Positions 25,299-34,052 of a stretch of 64,000 bases of DNA are shown piece by piece (positions within the stretch are counted from its first letter, which is position 1; each line of letters starts with the position of its first letter). Origin of the DNA: UBA8389 sp942493385 (GTDB lineage Bacteria; Bacteroidota; Bacteroidia; Bacteroidales; UBA1402); contig OW818699.1 of assembly GCA_942493385.1 (NCBI GenBank), positions 1,116,001 through 1,180,000 of the forward strand, given 5' to 3'. The notes beneath the pieces were generated by a model. That model ran no database searches, was not told where the DNA came from, and worked only from the letters and a program-made list of their open reading frames with translations. Both the position numbers and the translations under genes were made by a program.

Positions 25299-28200
25299 AT
25301 GAAAATAAAACAGTTACGAATCTTGCTTTTGGCCCTGCCGTTACTAACCGCTTTCACTTCGTTGAATGCGCAGGCACCCGCCACCCCCATTTATCTAAAC
25401 CCTTCGTATTCTTTTGAGGAGCGGTCTGCCGATTTGGTTTCCAGGCTGACGTTGGAAGAAAAGCAAAGCCTCCTGGGCAACAGCATGGCTGCCATTCCGC
25501 GGTTGGGCATCAAATCCATGAACGTATGGAGTGAAGCCTTGCACGGTGTGTTGAGCGGTGCCAACCCCAATGTCGGATTGGCCGGACCAACCTCCTTCCC
25601 CAACAGCGTGGCCTTGGGTTCCACTTGGGATCCTGCCTTGATGCAACGGGAAGCCGCCGCCATCGCGGATGAGGGCAGAGCCTTCAACGCCACCGGCACC
25701 AAAGGGCTAACCTTTTGGTCACCCGTCGTGGAACCCATCCGCGATCCCCGTTGGGGCAGAACGGGAGAGGCCTACGGCGAGGATCCATTTCTGGTTTCTC
25801 AGATAGCAGGCGGATTCGTCCGAGGCATGATGGGAAGCGATCCAAACTACTTAAAAACGGTGCCTTGCGCCAAACATTATTTTGCCAACAACAGCGAGTT
25901 CGACCGACATGTAAGCAGTTCGAACATGGATTCCAGGGACATGCGTGAGTTCTACCTCTCGCCGTACAAAAAGCTGATCCAGCAAGACAATCTGCCCTCC
26001 ATCATGTCTTCGTACAATGCGGTGAACGGCGTACCGACTTCGGCCAGCCTCCTGTATTTGGATACCATTGCCCGCAGAACGTATGGTATGAAGGGTTACA
26101 TCACCGGTGACTGTGCAGCCATCGACGACATCTACAGTGGGCATTATTATGTAAAAACTCCTGCTGAAGCCGCTGCATTGGGCCTGAAAGCCGGAGTGGA
26201 TTCCGACTGTGGCAGCGTCTATCAACGTTATGCCCTGGAAGCATTGAAAAAAGGCTTGCTCAAAGAATCTGACATTGACAAGGCATTGATGAACACCTTT
26301 ACCATTCGCATGCGGACAGGTGAGTTTGATGCCCCCTCCAGAGTTCCTTTCGCCCAGTTTCAAACGAACGTGGTCAACTCGCCGGCTAACAAAGCGTTGG
26401 CCTATGAAATTGCAACCAAGACGCCTGTGCTTCTCAAGAACAACAACGTTGTCAATACCTCCAGAAAGGCCTTGCCATTAAACCTTGCAACCTTGAAGAA
26501 GATCGCTTTGTTGGGACCGCAAGCCGATGAAGTGGAGTTGGGTCCCTATTCAGGAAGACCAGCTGCCGAAAGCATGATCACACCAGCTGCAGGTATTCGG
26601 AAATACATCGCAGACAAAGGGTTAAAAACGGAAGTCCTATTGGCAACCGGTGGAAATTCAGCCAGCAAGAGCAACCTGTTGTATATCGCCAATTTTGAAC
26701 TGAAAAAGATTGACGGCTCCATCACGAAATTCGATGCGACCAAATTCAGTTCTTCCTCCAAAGGCATCACTATTGGCTCAGGCATGGGCAGCACCGAACA
26801 GGTCCGCACCATCAACGACGGTTCATGGACATCGTACAACAACGTGGACTTGACCAACATCGATTCCATCGGCATACAGGTAAACATACCCACCGACGGT
26901 GGCATCATCGAAGTTCGTGCAGGTTCTCCCGAAGGAAATCTCTTGACCACCTTGAACGCCTATGTGGCTGCCGGTGCCCGTTCAGGCGGTGTTTATGGCG
27001 GTGGCAGCATGATGCGGGTGAAGGTCAACAGACTCGGTTTCAACGGACCTCAAACCTTGTATTTGGTTTACAAAGCGCCGGAAGATGCCAAGATCAGTGA
27101 CGAAACCATCGCCTTGGCCAAATCGGCCGATGTTGCTGTCTTATTTGTCGGAACCGACGAAAAAACGGCAACTGAAGAAGCCGACCGCCTAACGCTCTTG
27201 CTCCCAGGCAATCAGGTGGATCTCATCAAGGCCGTCGCTGCAGTGAATCCAAACACGATCGTGGTGATGCAAACACTCGGTTGCGTGGAAGTGGATGCTT
27301 TCAAGAATCTTCAAAGCATTCCCGGAATCATCTGGGTGGGTTACAACGGCCAGGCTCAGGGTTCAGCCATAGCCAGCGTGCTTTTTGGCGATGTGAATCC
27401 GGGCGGAAAACTTAACGCCACTTGGTATAAGTCACTGAGCGATTTGCCCGAAATCACCGACTACACCCTTCGGGGAGGAAACGGCAAGAATGGACGTACG
27501 TTCTGGTATTTCGACAAGGACGTTTCGTATGAATTCGGCTATGGACTGTCATACACCACGTTCGCATACAGCAATTTCAAGATAAGCAGCAATGCCATCA
27601 CGCCCAATTCCAAGTTCACCATCAGCGTGGATGTTAAAAACACTGGAAGCCGTGAAGGTGACGAAGTGGTTCAAATTTATATGACTACCCCGGAAATTCC
27701 AGCTTCTTTGCAACGCCCCATCAAGCGCTTGAAAGGATTCAAACGGGTAACCCTGCCAGCAGGACAAACCAAAACGGTCACCATCGAAATCGATGCCGCC
27801 GACCTTTGGTTCTGGGATGCGATTGCCAACAAGACCACCTACGATCAGGGGAAATACCTATTCGAAATCGGTACCTCATCCAGGGACATCAAAGGCAGCG
27901 TCTCAACCACCATGGATGGAATCTTTAAGTCGGAACTGAACGTGGTTGTTGCCAATTGTGGCAACGTTGTGCTCCGTAGCGGCTCGACTGCCCAAACCAG
28001 TGTGACTGCTTCGATGACCGATGACAGTTTCTACGACTTGCGCCAAGCCAAGGTTGTCTATTCGAGCAACAACGCTGCTGTTGCGGTTGTGGATGCCAAT
28101 GGATTGATTTCAGCCAAGGGTGCCGGTATTGTCACGATTACGGCACACGTGACCGTGGATGGCAAGACCGTTTCGGGCAGTTTTCCCCTCAAGGTAATGC

Positions 28201-29135
28201 CCAATCTGAACGCGGCCTCCATCGTTGTAAATAAAAAAATGGTAACTGGATTCAATTCATCCAATGCCCAATACAGTTATTTGCTTAAGAAGGCTTCCTC
28301 CAAGGCGCCGGTAGTAAGTGCAACAGCCGTTGACCCTGCTGTCGTGGTGGAAATCGTTCAGGCAGCTGGTATTCCGGGAACAGCATCCATCGCGCTGGTG
28401 GACTACAATACGATCGACCGGAAAGAGTACGCTGTCAATTTTGGTATTCCCTCTGATAGTGAAGAATTCAATACCGCTTCATTGAATAAAAATTGGAAAT
28501 GGTTGCGCGAAAACTCCGCGAATTGGAGTCTTTCGAAGCAAACAGGTTCGTTGGTTTTGACCAGTGGAAAAGGCGATCTGAACGCTACCAACAACAACGC
28601 CGAGAATGTGCTGCTTCAAAGTGCCAATTCGGATTGGACGGTAGAATCCAAATTGATTTGCTCCAGAAAACCTTCAGGATTCTCTCAGAATGCTGGTATT
28701 CTAGCCTATCAGGACGACGATCATTTCGTTAAACTGGTTTATACGGCCGGCGGTGGCCGTAGAGGTTTCGGAAGACCAGGCGCTGGTGAGCAACCCGGTT
28801 CGGTCGAACTTACGGTCGAAAGCAAGGGGGAACAGAAAGCATCCGTTTCCATCAGCATGGAAGGCATCGTAACGAGTGAAAACACCTTGATCCTGAAATT
28901 GGAAAAGAAAGGTGATTTGTATACCGCTTCTTGTTCTGCTGACGGTAAGGAATTCAAACCGGTAGGCACTGCAACGGTCGTGCTGAAGGACATTCAGGCT
29001 GGTTTGTTGGTTTGTGACGGCGTGGCACCAGCTCGCATGGGTGGCTTTAATCGGCCAACCACGACTCCTGCACCTGTAGAGAAACCCTTCGACGTAGCTT
29101 TCGATTATTTCCATATTACGAATAGCGGACTTTAA
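25299..29135 (+). CDS. Very large multidomain GH3 glycosidase, probable beta-xylosidase
   Basis: This protein has 1278 residues; typical GH3 enzymes have 750-900. Order: signal peptide (1-25), GH3 N-terminal barrel (about 40-355), GH3 C-terminal sandwich (about 395-750) interrupted by a CBM6-like insert (about 455-595), fibronectin-III-like domain (about 770-862), Big2-like domain (about 885-965, SSNNAAVAVVDANGLISAKG), another Ig-like stretch (about 970-1048) and a C-terminal concanavalin-like domain (about 1055-1270). The nucleophile is Asp271 in ITGDCAAIDD. WSEALHGV and the EEADRLTLLLPG motif are typical of xylosidase-type GH3 proteins, which release xylose from oligosaccharides. The C-terminal domain resembles the accessory domain of GH43 enzymes, an unusual partner for GH3. 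It lies between GH43-CBM6 and a propeller gene 3 bp downstream. Confidence 0.9.
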   Translation: MKIKQLRILLLALPLLTAFTSLNAQAPATPIYLNPSYSFEERSADLVSRLTLEEKQSLLGNSMAAIPRLGIKSMNVWSEALHGVLSGANPNVGLAGPTSFPNSVALGSTWDPALMQREAAAIADEGRAFNATGTKGLTFWSPVVEPIRDPRWGRTGEAYGEDPFLVSQIAGGFVRGMMGSDPNYLKTVPCAKHYFANNSEFDRHVSSSNMDSRDMREFYLSPYKKLIQQDNLPSIMSSYNAVNGVPTSASLLYLDTIARRTYGMKGYITGDCAAIDDIYSGHYYVKTPAEAAALGLKAGVDSDCGSVYQRYALEALKKGLLKESDIDKALMNTFTIRMRTGEFDAPSRVPFAQFQTNVVNSPANKALAYEIATKTPVLLKNNNVVNTSRKALPLNLATLKKIALLGPQADEVELGPYSGRPAAESMITPAAGIRKYIADKGLKTEVLLATGGNSASKSNLLYIANFELKKIDGSITKFDATKFSSSSKGITIGSGMGSTEQVRTINDGSWTSYNNVDLTNIDSIGIQVNIPTDGGIIEVRAGSPEGNLLTTLNAYVAAGARSGGVYGGGSMMRVKVNRLGFNGPQTLYLVYKAPEDAKISDETIALAKSADVAVLFVGTDEKTATEEADRLTLLLPGNQVDLIKAVAAVNPNTIVVMQTLGCVEVDAFKNLQSIPGIIWVGYNGQAQGSAIASVLFGDVNPGGKLNATWYKSLSDLPEITDYTLRGGNGKNGRTFWYFDKDVSYEFGYGLSYTTFAYSNFKISSNAITPNSKFTISVDVKNTGSREGDEVVQIYMTTPEIPASLQRPIKRLKGFKRVTLPAGQTKTVTIEIDAADLWFWDAIANKTTYDQGKYLFEIGTSSRDIKGSVSTTMDGIFKSELNVVVANCGNVVLRSGSTAQTSVTASMTDDSFYDLRQAKVVYSSNNAAVAVVDANGLISAKGAGIVTITAHVTVDGKTVSGSFPLKVMPNLNAASIVVNKKMVTGFNSSNAQYSYLLKKASSKAPVVSATAVDPAVVVEIVQAAGIPGTASIALVDYNTIDRKEYAVNFGIPSDSEEFNTASLNKNWKWLRENSANWSLSKQTGSLVLTSGKGDLNATNNNAENVLLQSANSDWTVESKLICSRKPSGFSQNAGILAYQDDDHFVKLVYTAGGGRRGFGRPGAGEQPGSVELTVESKGEQKASVSISMEGIVTSENTLILKLEKKGDLYTASCSADGKEFKPVGTATVVLKDIQAGLLVCDGVAPARMGGFNRPTTTPAPVEKPFDVAFDYFHITNSGL

Positions 29136-29138
29136 AAA

Positions 29139-30074
29139 ATGAACCTCAGAACGGCCTTTTTACTGGTGGGTTGCCTTTGGCTGCTCTTCCCGTTTAAAGG
29201 CCGTTCTGCTGACGGATACCGAGCGATTGTCAACCACAACGAGGGTTATGTGGCGGTTGGTTCGGGTGGCCGGGTCGATCATATTTCAGCATCGGGTAAA
29301 ATCCTGAAATCCAAGAAACTTGGTACTATAGATTTCAATGCATTGCTTCGGTACGAACGTGGGGTCTGTGTGGCAGGTGATAGCGGAAATATTTTTATTT
29401 CCACCGACTTTGAATCGTTTCGAAAAGTCGAGAGCGGAACCGAAAGCCCCATCTACTCGCTGGTTTATTTCAACGGAAAGATACTGGCAGGCTCCATTGA
29501 AGGCATGCTATTGACAATTGACGACAAGGGCCAGTTACGGAATCTCCAATTGGCAGTCGAGGGAAACATCGTATCGCTTTCAGCCAGGTCTACAGAATGC
29601 TTCGGCGTTACCGACAAGGGTGAGATCGTGCGTTCCACCGATGGTATCAAATGGAGCGTGTTCGATTTCAATGCGTACTACTCCGGATTTTATAAGCCTT
29701 GCCAATTCACCTGTGTTTCTGTTCAGGAAGATCAACTAGCTGTCGCAGGAAAGGATGTCGATGGCTCACCAGTATTAATGTTGTCTTCTCAGGGCACAGT
29801 CTGGACGGAACGAGCGTTGACGTATACGGATAATAATGGTGTTGTATCCAGTTTGATCGGAATTCCATATTCCATTTATCCGGATACCGCAGAAGATCAA
29901 TTGATTTTAGCCTGTAGCAAAGGACAAATCATGTACATCCCTGGATGCTCCCATTGCAACAAGTTGTTTACGGTTTCGACCGAAGATTTGAAAAGCATAT
30001 CACAGAACGGTAATTCCGGGCTGATCGTAGGTGATGATTTCCAACGTCATGTCCTAGAACCTGGGTTGGAATAA
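29139..30074 (+). CDS. Secreted beta-propeller protein of unknown function (Ycf48/BNR-like)
   Basis: The 311-residue protein has a signal peptide (hydrophobic core about 5-20, ending GRSA). The rest consists of short beta repeats of the pattern xxG...G.I..S.D...W, for example VAGDSGNIFISTDFESF, TDKGEIVRSTDGIKWSVF and LSSQGTVWTERAL. This suggests a BNR/Ycf48-like propeller of six or seven blades. No catalytic motif was recognised. CSHC (about residue 270) contributes two cysteines near the end. The gene begins 3 bp after the GH3 stop and is followed by the operon terminator, so it is clearly part of the operon. A role in glycan binding or in assembly of surface enzymes is possible but is only inference. 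Confidence 0.7.
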   Translation: MNLRTAFLLVGCLWLLFPFKGRSADGYRAIVNHNEGYVAVGSGGRVDHISASGKILKSKKLGTIDFNALLRYERGVCVAGDSGNIFISTDFESFRKVESGTESPIYSLVYFNGKILAGSIEGMLLTIDDKGQLRNLQLAVEGNIVSLSARSTECFGVTDKGEIVRSTDGIKWSVFDFNAYYSGFYKPCQFTCVSVQEDQLAVAGKDVDGSPVLMLSSQGTVWTERALTYTDNNGVVSSLIGIPYSIYPDTAEDQLILACSKGQIMYIPGCSHCNKLFTVSTEDLKSISQNGNSGLIVGDDFQRHVLEPGLE

Positions 30075-30100
30075 CAATTTGTTCGAACACGATTGAATGA

Positions 30101-30138
30101 AAAGGGGCTGTCTCAATAGCGAGACAGCCCCTTTGTTA
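30101..30138. terminator. Hairpin terminator closing the GH3 operon, convergent with the Big2 gene
   Basis: A perfect 14-bp stem (30101-30114 with 30121-30134) has a six-base loop. It lies 26 bp after the propeller stop and 21 bp beyond the stop of the convergent Big2 gene. The T tract is weak on the + strand (ctttgtta) and short on the minus strand (ccctttTC), but position and stem suggest it serves both genes. Confidence 0.8.
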
Positions 30139-30155
30139 TAGTGATTAATTATCGG

Positions 30156-33100
30156 TTATTTAGTAATGGAGACCTTTTTGTTGCCTACAATGTAAATACC
30201 TTTATTCAAACCAAGTGTAGCTTCCGAAACCTTAACAGCTCTGCGAACCAAAATACCAGAAATGCTGTAAACATTGACCAGTTCATTTTGATTGTCCTGT
30301 TGAATTGTTTTAGCTGAAACGATGATTTCAGGAATAACAATGACCGTGTAGGTTGCAGACAATGTTGGGAACGAAACCGATGTGGCAGTGATGGTCACGG
30401 TACCTACGGTTGTACGTGCGGTGACAACACCCTTTGCATCGACAACAGCAATGGTCGTATCCGAGCTGGCCCATGTCACCAAGTTGTTCTTAACAACAGG
30501 AGCAAATACGGCTTTCAACGTGGTGGATTGTTTACCAGGCAATGCAGCAGCAAGAACAGAGTCCATTGCAGCAACCTTAACACCGGTAGCCGTAATCGTC
30601 TGAATAGCAATGTAATCAATCTTGACAGCTTTCTTAGCAGCAACACCGGTGTAGGTAAATGACCAATGCGTTGCGCCATTGTAGAATACCATACCACCCA
30701 TGTGCATTTTTGGCATTGCCATTTTGTACACAAACGATCTGGTGCTGTCGTTTACGACTGTCAACTTCGTGCTGTCTGTAGGATACGTGATAAATGTCGG
30801 GGATACGCCTTCCAAATCCCATTTGAAACGAGCAGCGACTTGTTTACCCATATCGGCCGTATCAAAGGTTAACTTGATGGCAAGGGTATCGTACTTCGTT
30901 ACATCGTAGTATTTGTCACCATCGCCCCAACCACTCAATGGTCCTACCATTTGAGCAGAAGCAAGTCCAGCAATAGCGGTACCAGTCATATCTGCTTGAT
31001 TGTAGCTGACCGTGTTTACATATTTCAGTGAATAGAGCGATTCAAAATTGGTCGGATACGGAACAACCTTAACGAAGCAAGAGTCCATTTTGGTCGAATC
31101 CGAAAGCGAGATGACCTTAATTTTGGCAGTACCATTTTTTAGAGCAGTTACAACACCGTTGGCAACTTTTGCAACCGTGGTATCACTGGTGCTCCAAGCA
31201 AGTGCAGCGTTTGTTGCGTTTGCAGGCAACAACGCGTAATCAAGTGCTTTGGTTTTACCAATTTCAATCACAACGGCCGAATCAACAATTGCAAGACCTG
31301 CAACAGGAACGAACACCACATTGACAGGGTATGAAGCAGACAAGGTTGGGAAAGTTACCGAAGTAGCCTTGATGCTGACCGTACCGACTTTGATAGCAGT
31401 AACCAAACCACTAGCATTGACAGTCGCAACGGTCGTATCCATACTTAACCAAGTTACGGAATTGTTCTTAGCCACTGGTGTAAATACAGGCTTCAACGTG
31501 GTTGTTTTGCCAAGTGGTAAAGCAGCAGCAAGAGCAGAGTCAAGAGGAGCAACCTTCACACCGGTAGCCACTACCGTTTGGATGGCGACGTAATCAATCT
31601 TGATGGCTTTCTTAGCTGCAACACCTGGGTAAGTGAATGACCAATGCGATGCGCCATTGTAGAATACCATACCACCCATGCGTTGTTTGGTCATTGCCAT
31701 TTTAAAGACATAAGACCTGGTGGTTGCGTTTACAAACGTCAGCTTGGTGCTATCAGTAGGATAGGTGATAATTGTCGGGCTAACGCCTTCCAAATCCCAC
31801 TTGATGCGAGCAGCAACTTGTTTACCCATATCGGCCGTATCAAAAGTTAATTTGATGGCAAGCGTATCGTACTTCGAAATATCGTAGTATTTGTCTCCAT
31901 CACCCCAACCATTGGAAGGACCAACCATTTGGGAGGAAGCAGCTGCAGCAATTGCGGTACCAGTCATATCTGCTTGATTAAAGGCGACCGTGTTCACATA
32001 GGTCTTGGAATAGAGCGATTCAAAATTGCTTGGGAATGGATTTACCTTAACGATGCAAGAGTCCATCTTGGTCGAATCCGAAAGCGAACGCACCTTAATT
32101 TTAGCAGTACCAAGTTTAAGAGCAGTTACCACACCGTTGGCAACTTTGGCGACGGTGGTATCACTGGTGCTCCAAGCAACCATTGCGTTTGTTGCGTTTA
32201 AGGGCAACAACGAGTAGTCAAGCGCTTTGGTTTTACCAATTTCCACAGGAATAATAGAATCCGTAATAGCAAGACTTGCAACTGGAATAAATACAGCATT
32301 GACAGCATATGTAGCCGATAAGGTCGGGAAGGTTACCGAAGTAGCTTTGATGTTGGTCGTACCTACTTTGATAGCCGTAACCAAACCACTGGCATTGACC
32401 GTAGCAACGGTCGTATCCATACTCATCCAAGTCACTGAATTGTTCTTAACCACCGGTGAAAACATAGCCTTCATAGAGGTTGTTTTGCCCAGAGGTAAAG
32501 CAGCAGCCATAGCAGTATCAAGCGCAGCAACCTTCACAGCAGTGGCTATAACTTTTTGAATGGCGATGTAATCAATTTTGGCAGCTTTCTTAGCAGCAAC
32601 ACCTGGGTAGGTGAAGGACCAATGCGATGCACCATTGTAGAATACCATACCACCCATTTTTTGTTTGGTCATGGCCATTTTATAGACATAAGACCTGGTG
32701 GTTGAGTTCACGAATGTCGACTTGGTGCTGTCAGTAGGATACGTGATGATTGTTGGGCTAACGCCTTCTAAATCCCATTTGATACGTGCAGCGACTTGTT
32801 TACCCATATCGGCGGTATCAAATACCAATTTGATGGCAAGGGTGTCGAATTTCGAAATGTCGTAATACTTATCTCCATCGCCCCAACCATTGGCTGGGCC
32901 AACCATTTGGGCGGAAGCAGCTGCAGCAATAGCGAGACCTGTCTGGTCAGCTTGAACGTAACTGATTGTGTTTACGTAGGTTTGTGCATACAGCGATTCA
33001 AAATTGCTAGGATACGGAGTCACCGTAACCAAACAGGAATCCGCAAAAGTTGAATTGACAACAGAGGTTGCTTTAATCCACGCGGTACCTTTAGCAACAG

Positions 33101-33794
33101 CTGTTACAACACCATTTGCAACGGTAGCGACACTGGTATTTTTTGAGCTCCATACAAGGGTATCGTTCGTTGCTCTTGCAGGAATCAATGCAAACATCAA
33201 ACTTTTTGTTTTACCAATTTCAACTTTTGCAACGGAGTCGATGAGGTTTACTCCAGTAATTGGGGTTGTACGAACAGCGATGTAATCAATTGTGACAGCC
33301 TTTTTAGCAGTTACACCTGGATAAGTGAATGACCAATGGGATGCGCCATTGTAAAATACCATTCCACCCATCCGTTGTTTGGTCATTGCCAATTTATAGA
33401 CATAGGACCTTGTGGTTTCGGTAGGTGATGTCAATAATGGACTATCTTTGGCAGGATACGTGATAATCGTTGGGCCTACACCCTCCAAATCCCATTTGAT
33501 ACGAGCCGCGACTTGTTTACCTGCATCCGATGTGTCAAAGGTTAATTTGATGGCAAGCGTGTCGTATCTAGAAAGGTTGTAATAATGTATTCCATCACCC
33601 CAACCTTGAGCTGGACCAACCATTTGTGCTGAGGCTGCTGCTGCCACAACGGTACCCGTCATGTTCGTTTGACCAAGAGTTTGATAAGTAAGTGAATACA
33701 AGGAGACATAACCCGAAGGCGGAGCCTCTACAGCTTTAACGAAGGCTGCCGACATACACAGCATGAAAGCTGTAAGAAGGAAAAGTTTTTTCAT
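30156..33794 (-). CDS. Secreted repeat protein: four novel jelly-roll-like modules alternating with Big2 domains
   Basis: The start is taken at the ATG at 33794 (MKKLFLLTAFMLCMSAAFVKA signal peptide), giving 1212 residues. Four copies of an unrecognised module of about 150 residues lie near 29-177, 267-415, 593-741 and 919-1067. Each has the core AQMVGPxxGWGD, then YDTLAIKLTFDT, GKQVAARIKWDLEG and GGMVFYNGASHWSFTY. One Big2-like domain separates copies 1 and 2; two separate copies 2-3 and 3-4; one follows copy 4 (patterns such as SSDTTIAVVDAKGVVTA). The end (about 1160-1212, VYSISGILVRRAV...GIYIVGNKKVSITK) matches Bacteroidetes C-terminal secretion signals. The modules may bind carbohydrate, judged from beta content and conserved aromatics, but no family was recognised. 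It stands as a single gene beside the hemicellulose locus. Confidence 0.75.
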   Translation of the reverse strand: MKKLFLLTAFMLCMSAAFVKAVEAPPSGYVSLYSLTYQTLGQTNMTGTVVAAAASAQMVGPAQGWGDGIHYYNLSRYDTLAIKLTFDTSDAGKQVAARIKWDLEGVGPTIITYPAKDSPLLTSPTETTRSYVYKLAMTKQRMGGMVFYNGASHWSFTYPGVTAKKAVTIDYIAVRTTPITGVNLIDSVAKVEIGKTKSLMFALIPARATNDTLVWSSKNTSVATVANGVVTAVAKGTAWIKATSVVNSTFADSCLVTVTPYPSNFESLYAQTYVNTISYVQADQTGLAIAAAASAQMVGPANGWGDGDKYYDISKFDTLAIKLVFDTADMGKQVAARIKWDLEGVSPTIITYPTDSTKSTFVNSTTRSYVYKMAMTKQKMGGMVFYNGASHWSFTYPGVAAKKAAKIDYIAIQKVIATAVKVAALDTAMAAALPLGKTTSMKAMFSPVVKNNSVTWMSMDTTVATVNASGLVTAIKVGTTNIKATSVTFPTLSATYAVNAVFIPVASLAITDSIIPVEIGKTKALDYSLLPLNATNAMVAWSTSDTTVAKVANGVVTALKLGTAKIKVRSLSDSTKMDSCIVKVNPFPSNFESLYSKTYVNTVAFNQADMTGTAIAAAASSQMVGPSNGWGDGDKYYDISKYDTLAIKLTFDTADMGKQVAARIKWDLEGVSPTIITYPTDSTKLTFVNATTRSYVFKMAMTKQRMGGMVFYNGASHWSFTYPGVAAKKAIKIDYVAIQTVVATGVKVAPLDSALAAALPLGKTTTLKPVFTPVAKNNSVTWLSMDTTVATVNASGLVTAIKVGTVSIKATSVTFPTLSASYPVNVVFVPVAGLAIVDSAVVIEIGKTKALDYALLPANATNAALAWSTSDTTVAKVANGVVTALKNGTAKIKVISLSDSTKMDSCFVKVVPYPTNFESLYSLKYVNTVSYNQADMTGTAIAGLASAQMVGPLSGWGDGDKYYDVTKYDTLAIKLTFDTADMGKQVAARFKWDLEGVSPTFITYPTDSTKLTVVNDSTRSFVYKMAMPKMHMGGMVFYNGATHWSFTYTGVAAKKAVKIDYIAIQTITATGVKVAAMDSVLAAALPGKQSTTLKAVFAPVVKNNLVTWASSDTTIAVVDAKGVVTARTTVGTVTITATSVSFPTLSATYTVIVIPEIIVSAKTIQQDNQNELVNVYSISGILVRRAVKVSEATLGLNKGIYIVGNKKVSITK
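30593..33707 (-). repeat. Four-copy coding repeat with exact 978-bp period in the last three copies
   Basis: Module copies lie at about 33263-33707, 32549-32993, 31571-32015 and 30593-31037. The conserved block on the + strand beginning gaccaatg occurs at 30661, 31639, 32617 and 33331. Spacings are thus 978, 978 and 714 bp. The equal 978-bp units contain one module plus two Big2 domains; the shorter unit lacks one Big2. Copies 2-4 are much closer to each other than to copy 1, which suggests later in-frame duplication. Confidence 0.9.
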
Positions 33795-33825
33795 AAATTT
33801 CAAGATATTAGTTTAGACTTTAAAA

Positions 33826-33855
33826 CAAGGTAAACTTAATCATCCTTCCTCCAAA
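33826..33855 (-). promoter_or_regulatory. Putative Bacteroidetes promoter of the Big2 repeat gene
   Basis: On the minus strand TTTG (33855-33852) is followed after 19 bp by TACCTTG (33832-33826), close to TTTG-N19-TAnnTTTG but one T short in the -7 box. A start near 33819 would give a leader of about 25 bases before the ATG at 33794. Confidence 0.5.
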
Positions 33856-33982
33856 TCAATATCAGAAATGAATCGTATCGTTGCAGAAACTTCGATGAGG
33901 TATCAATGATGACACAATCCTTACTCAATTTTGATACATGGTAGCCATTCGTATCGATTCCTGTGATTCAATAGCCATTTTT

Positions 33983-34024
33983 TAAAAAAAAACTGCCCCT
34001 AAAGTCATCGACCTTAGGGGCAGT
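33983..34024 (-). terminator. Intrinsic terminator of asd
   Basis: An 11-bp stem (33992-34002 with 34014-34024) is followed on the minus strand by a run of T residues (complement of 33984-33991). It lies 29 bp past the asd stop and points the same way as asd. Confidence 0.9.
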
Positions 34025-34052
34025 ACTCCTATATATTAGGAATGACTGTTTG

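Noticed and set aside
30593..33707. Regular repeats considered as a CRISPR array or a tandem satellite
   Set aside because: The units are hundreds of bases long, coding and in frame, with protein-level conservation; there is no spacer-repeat structure or cas gene.
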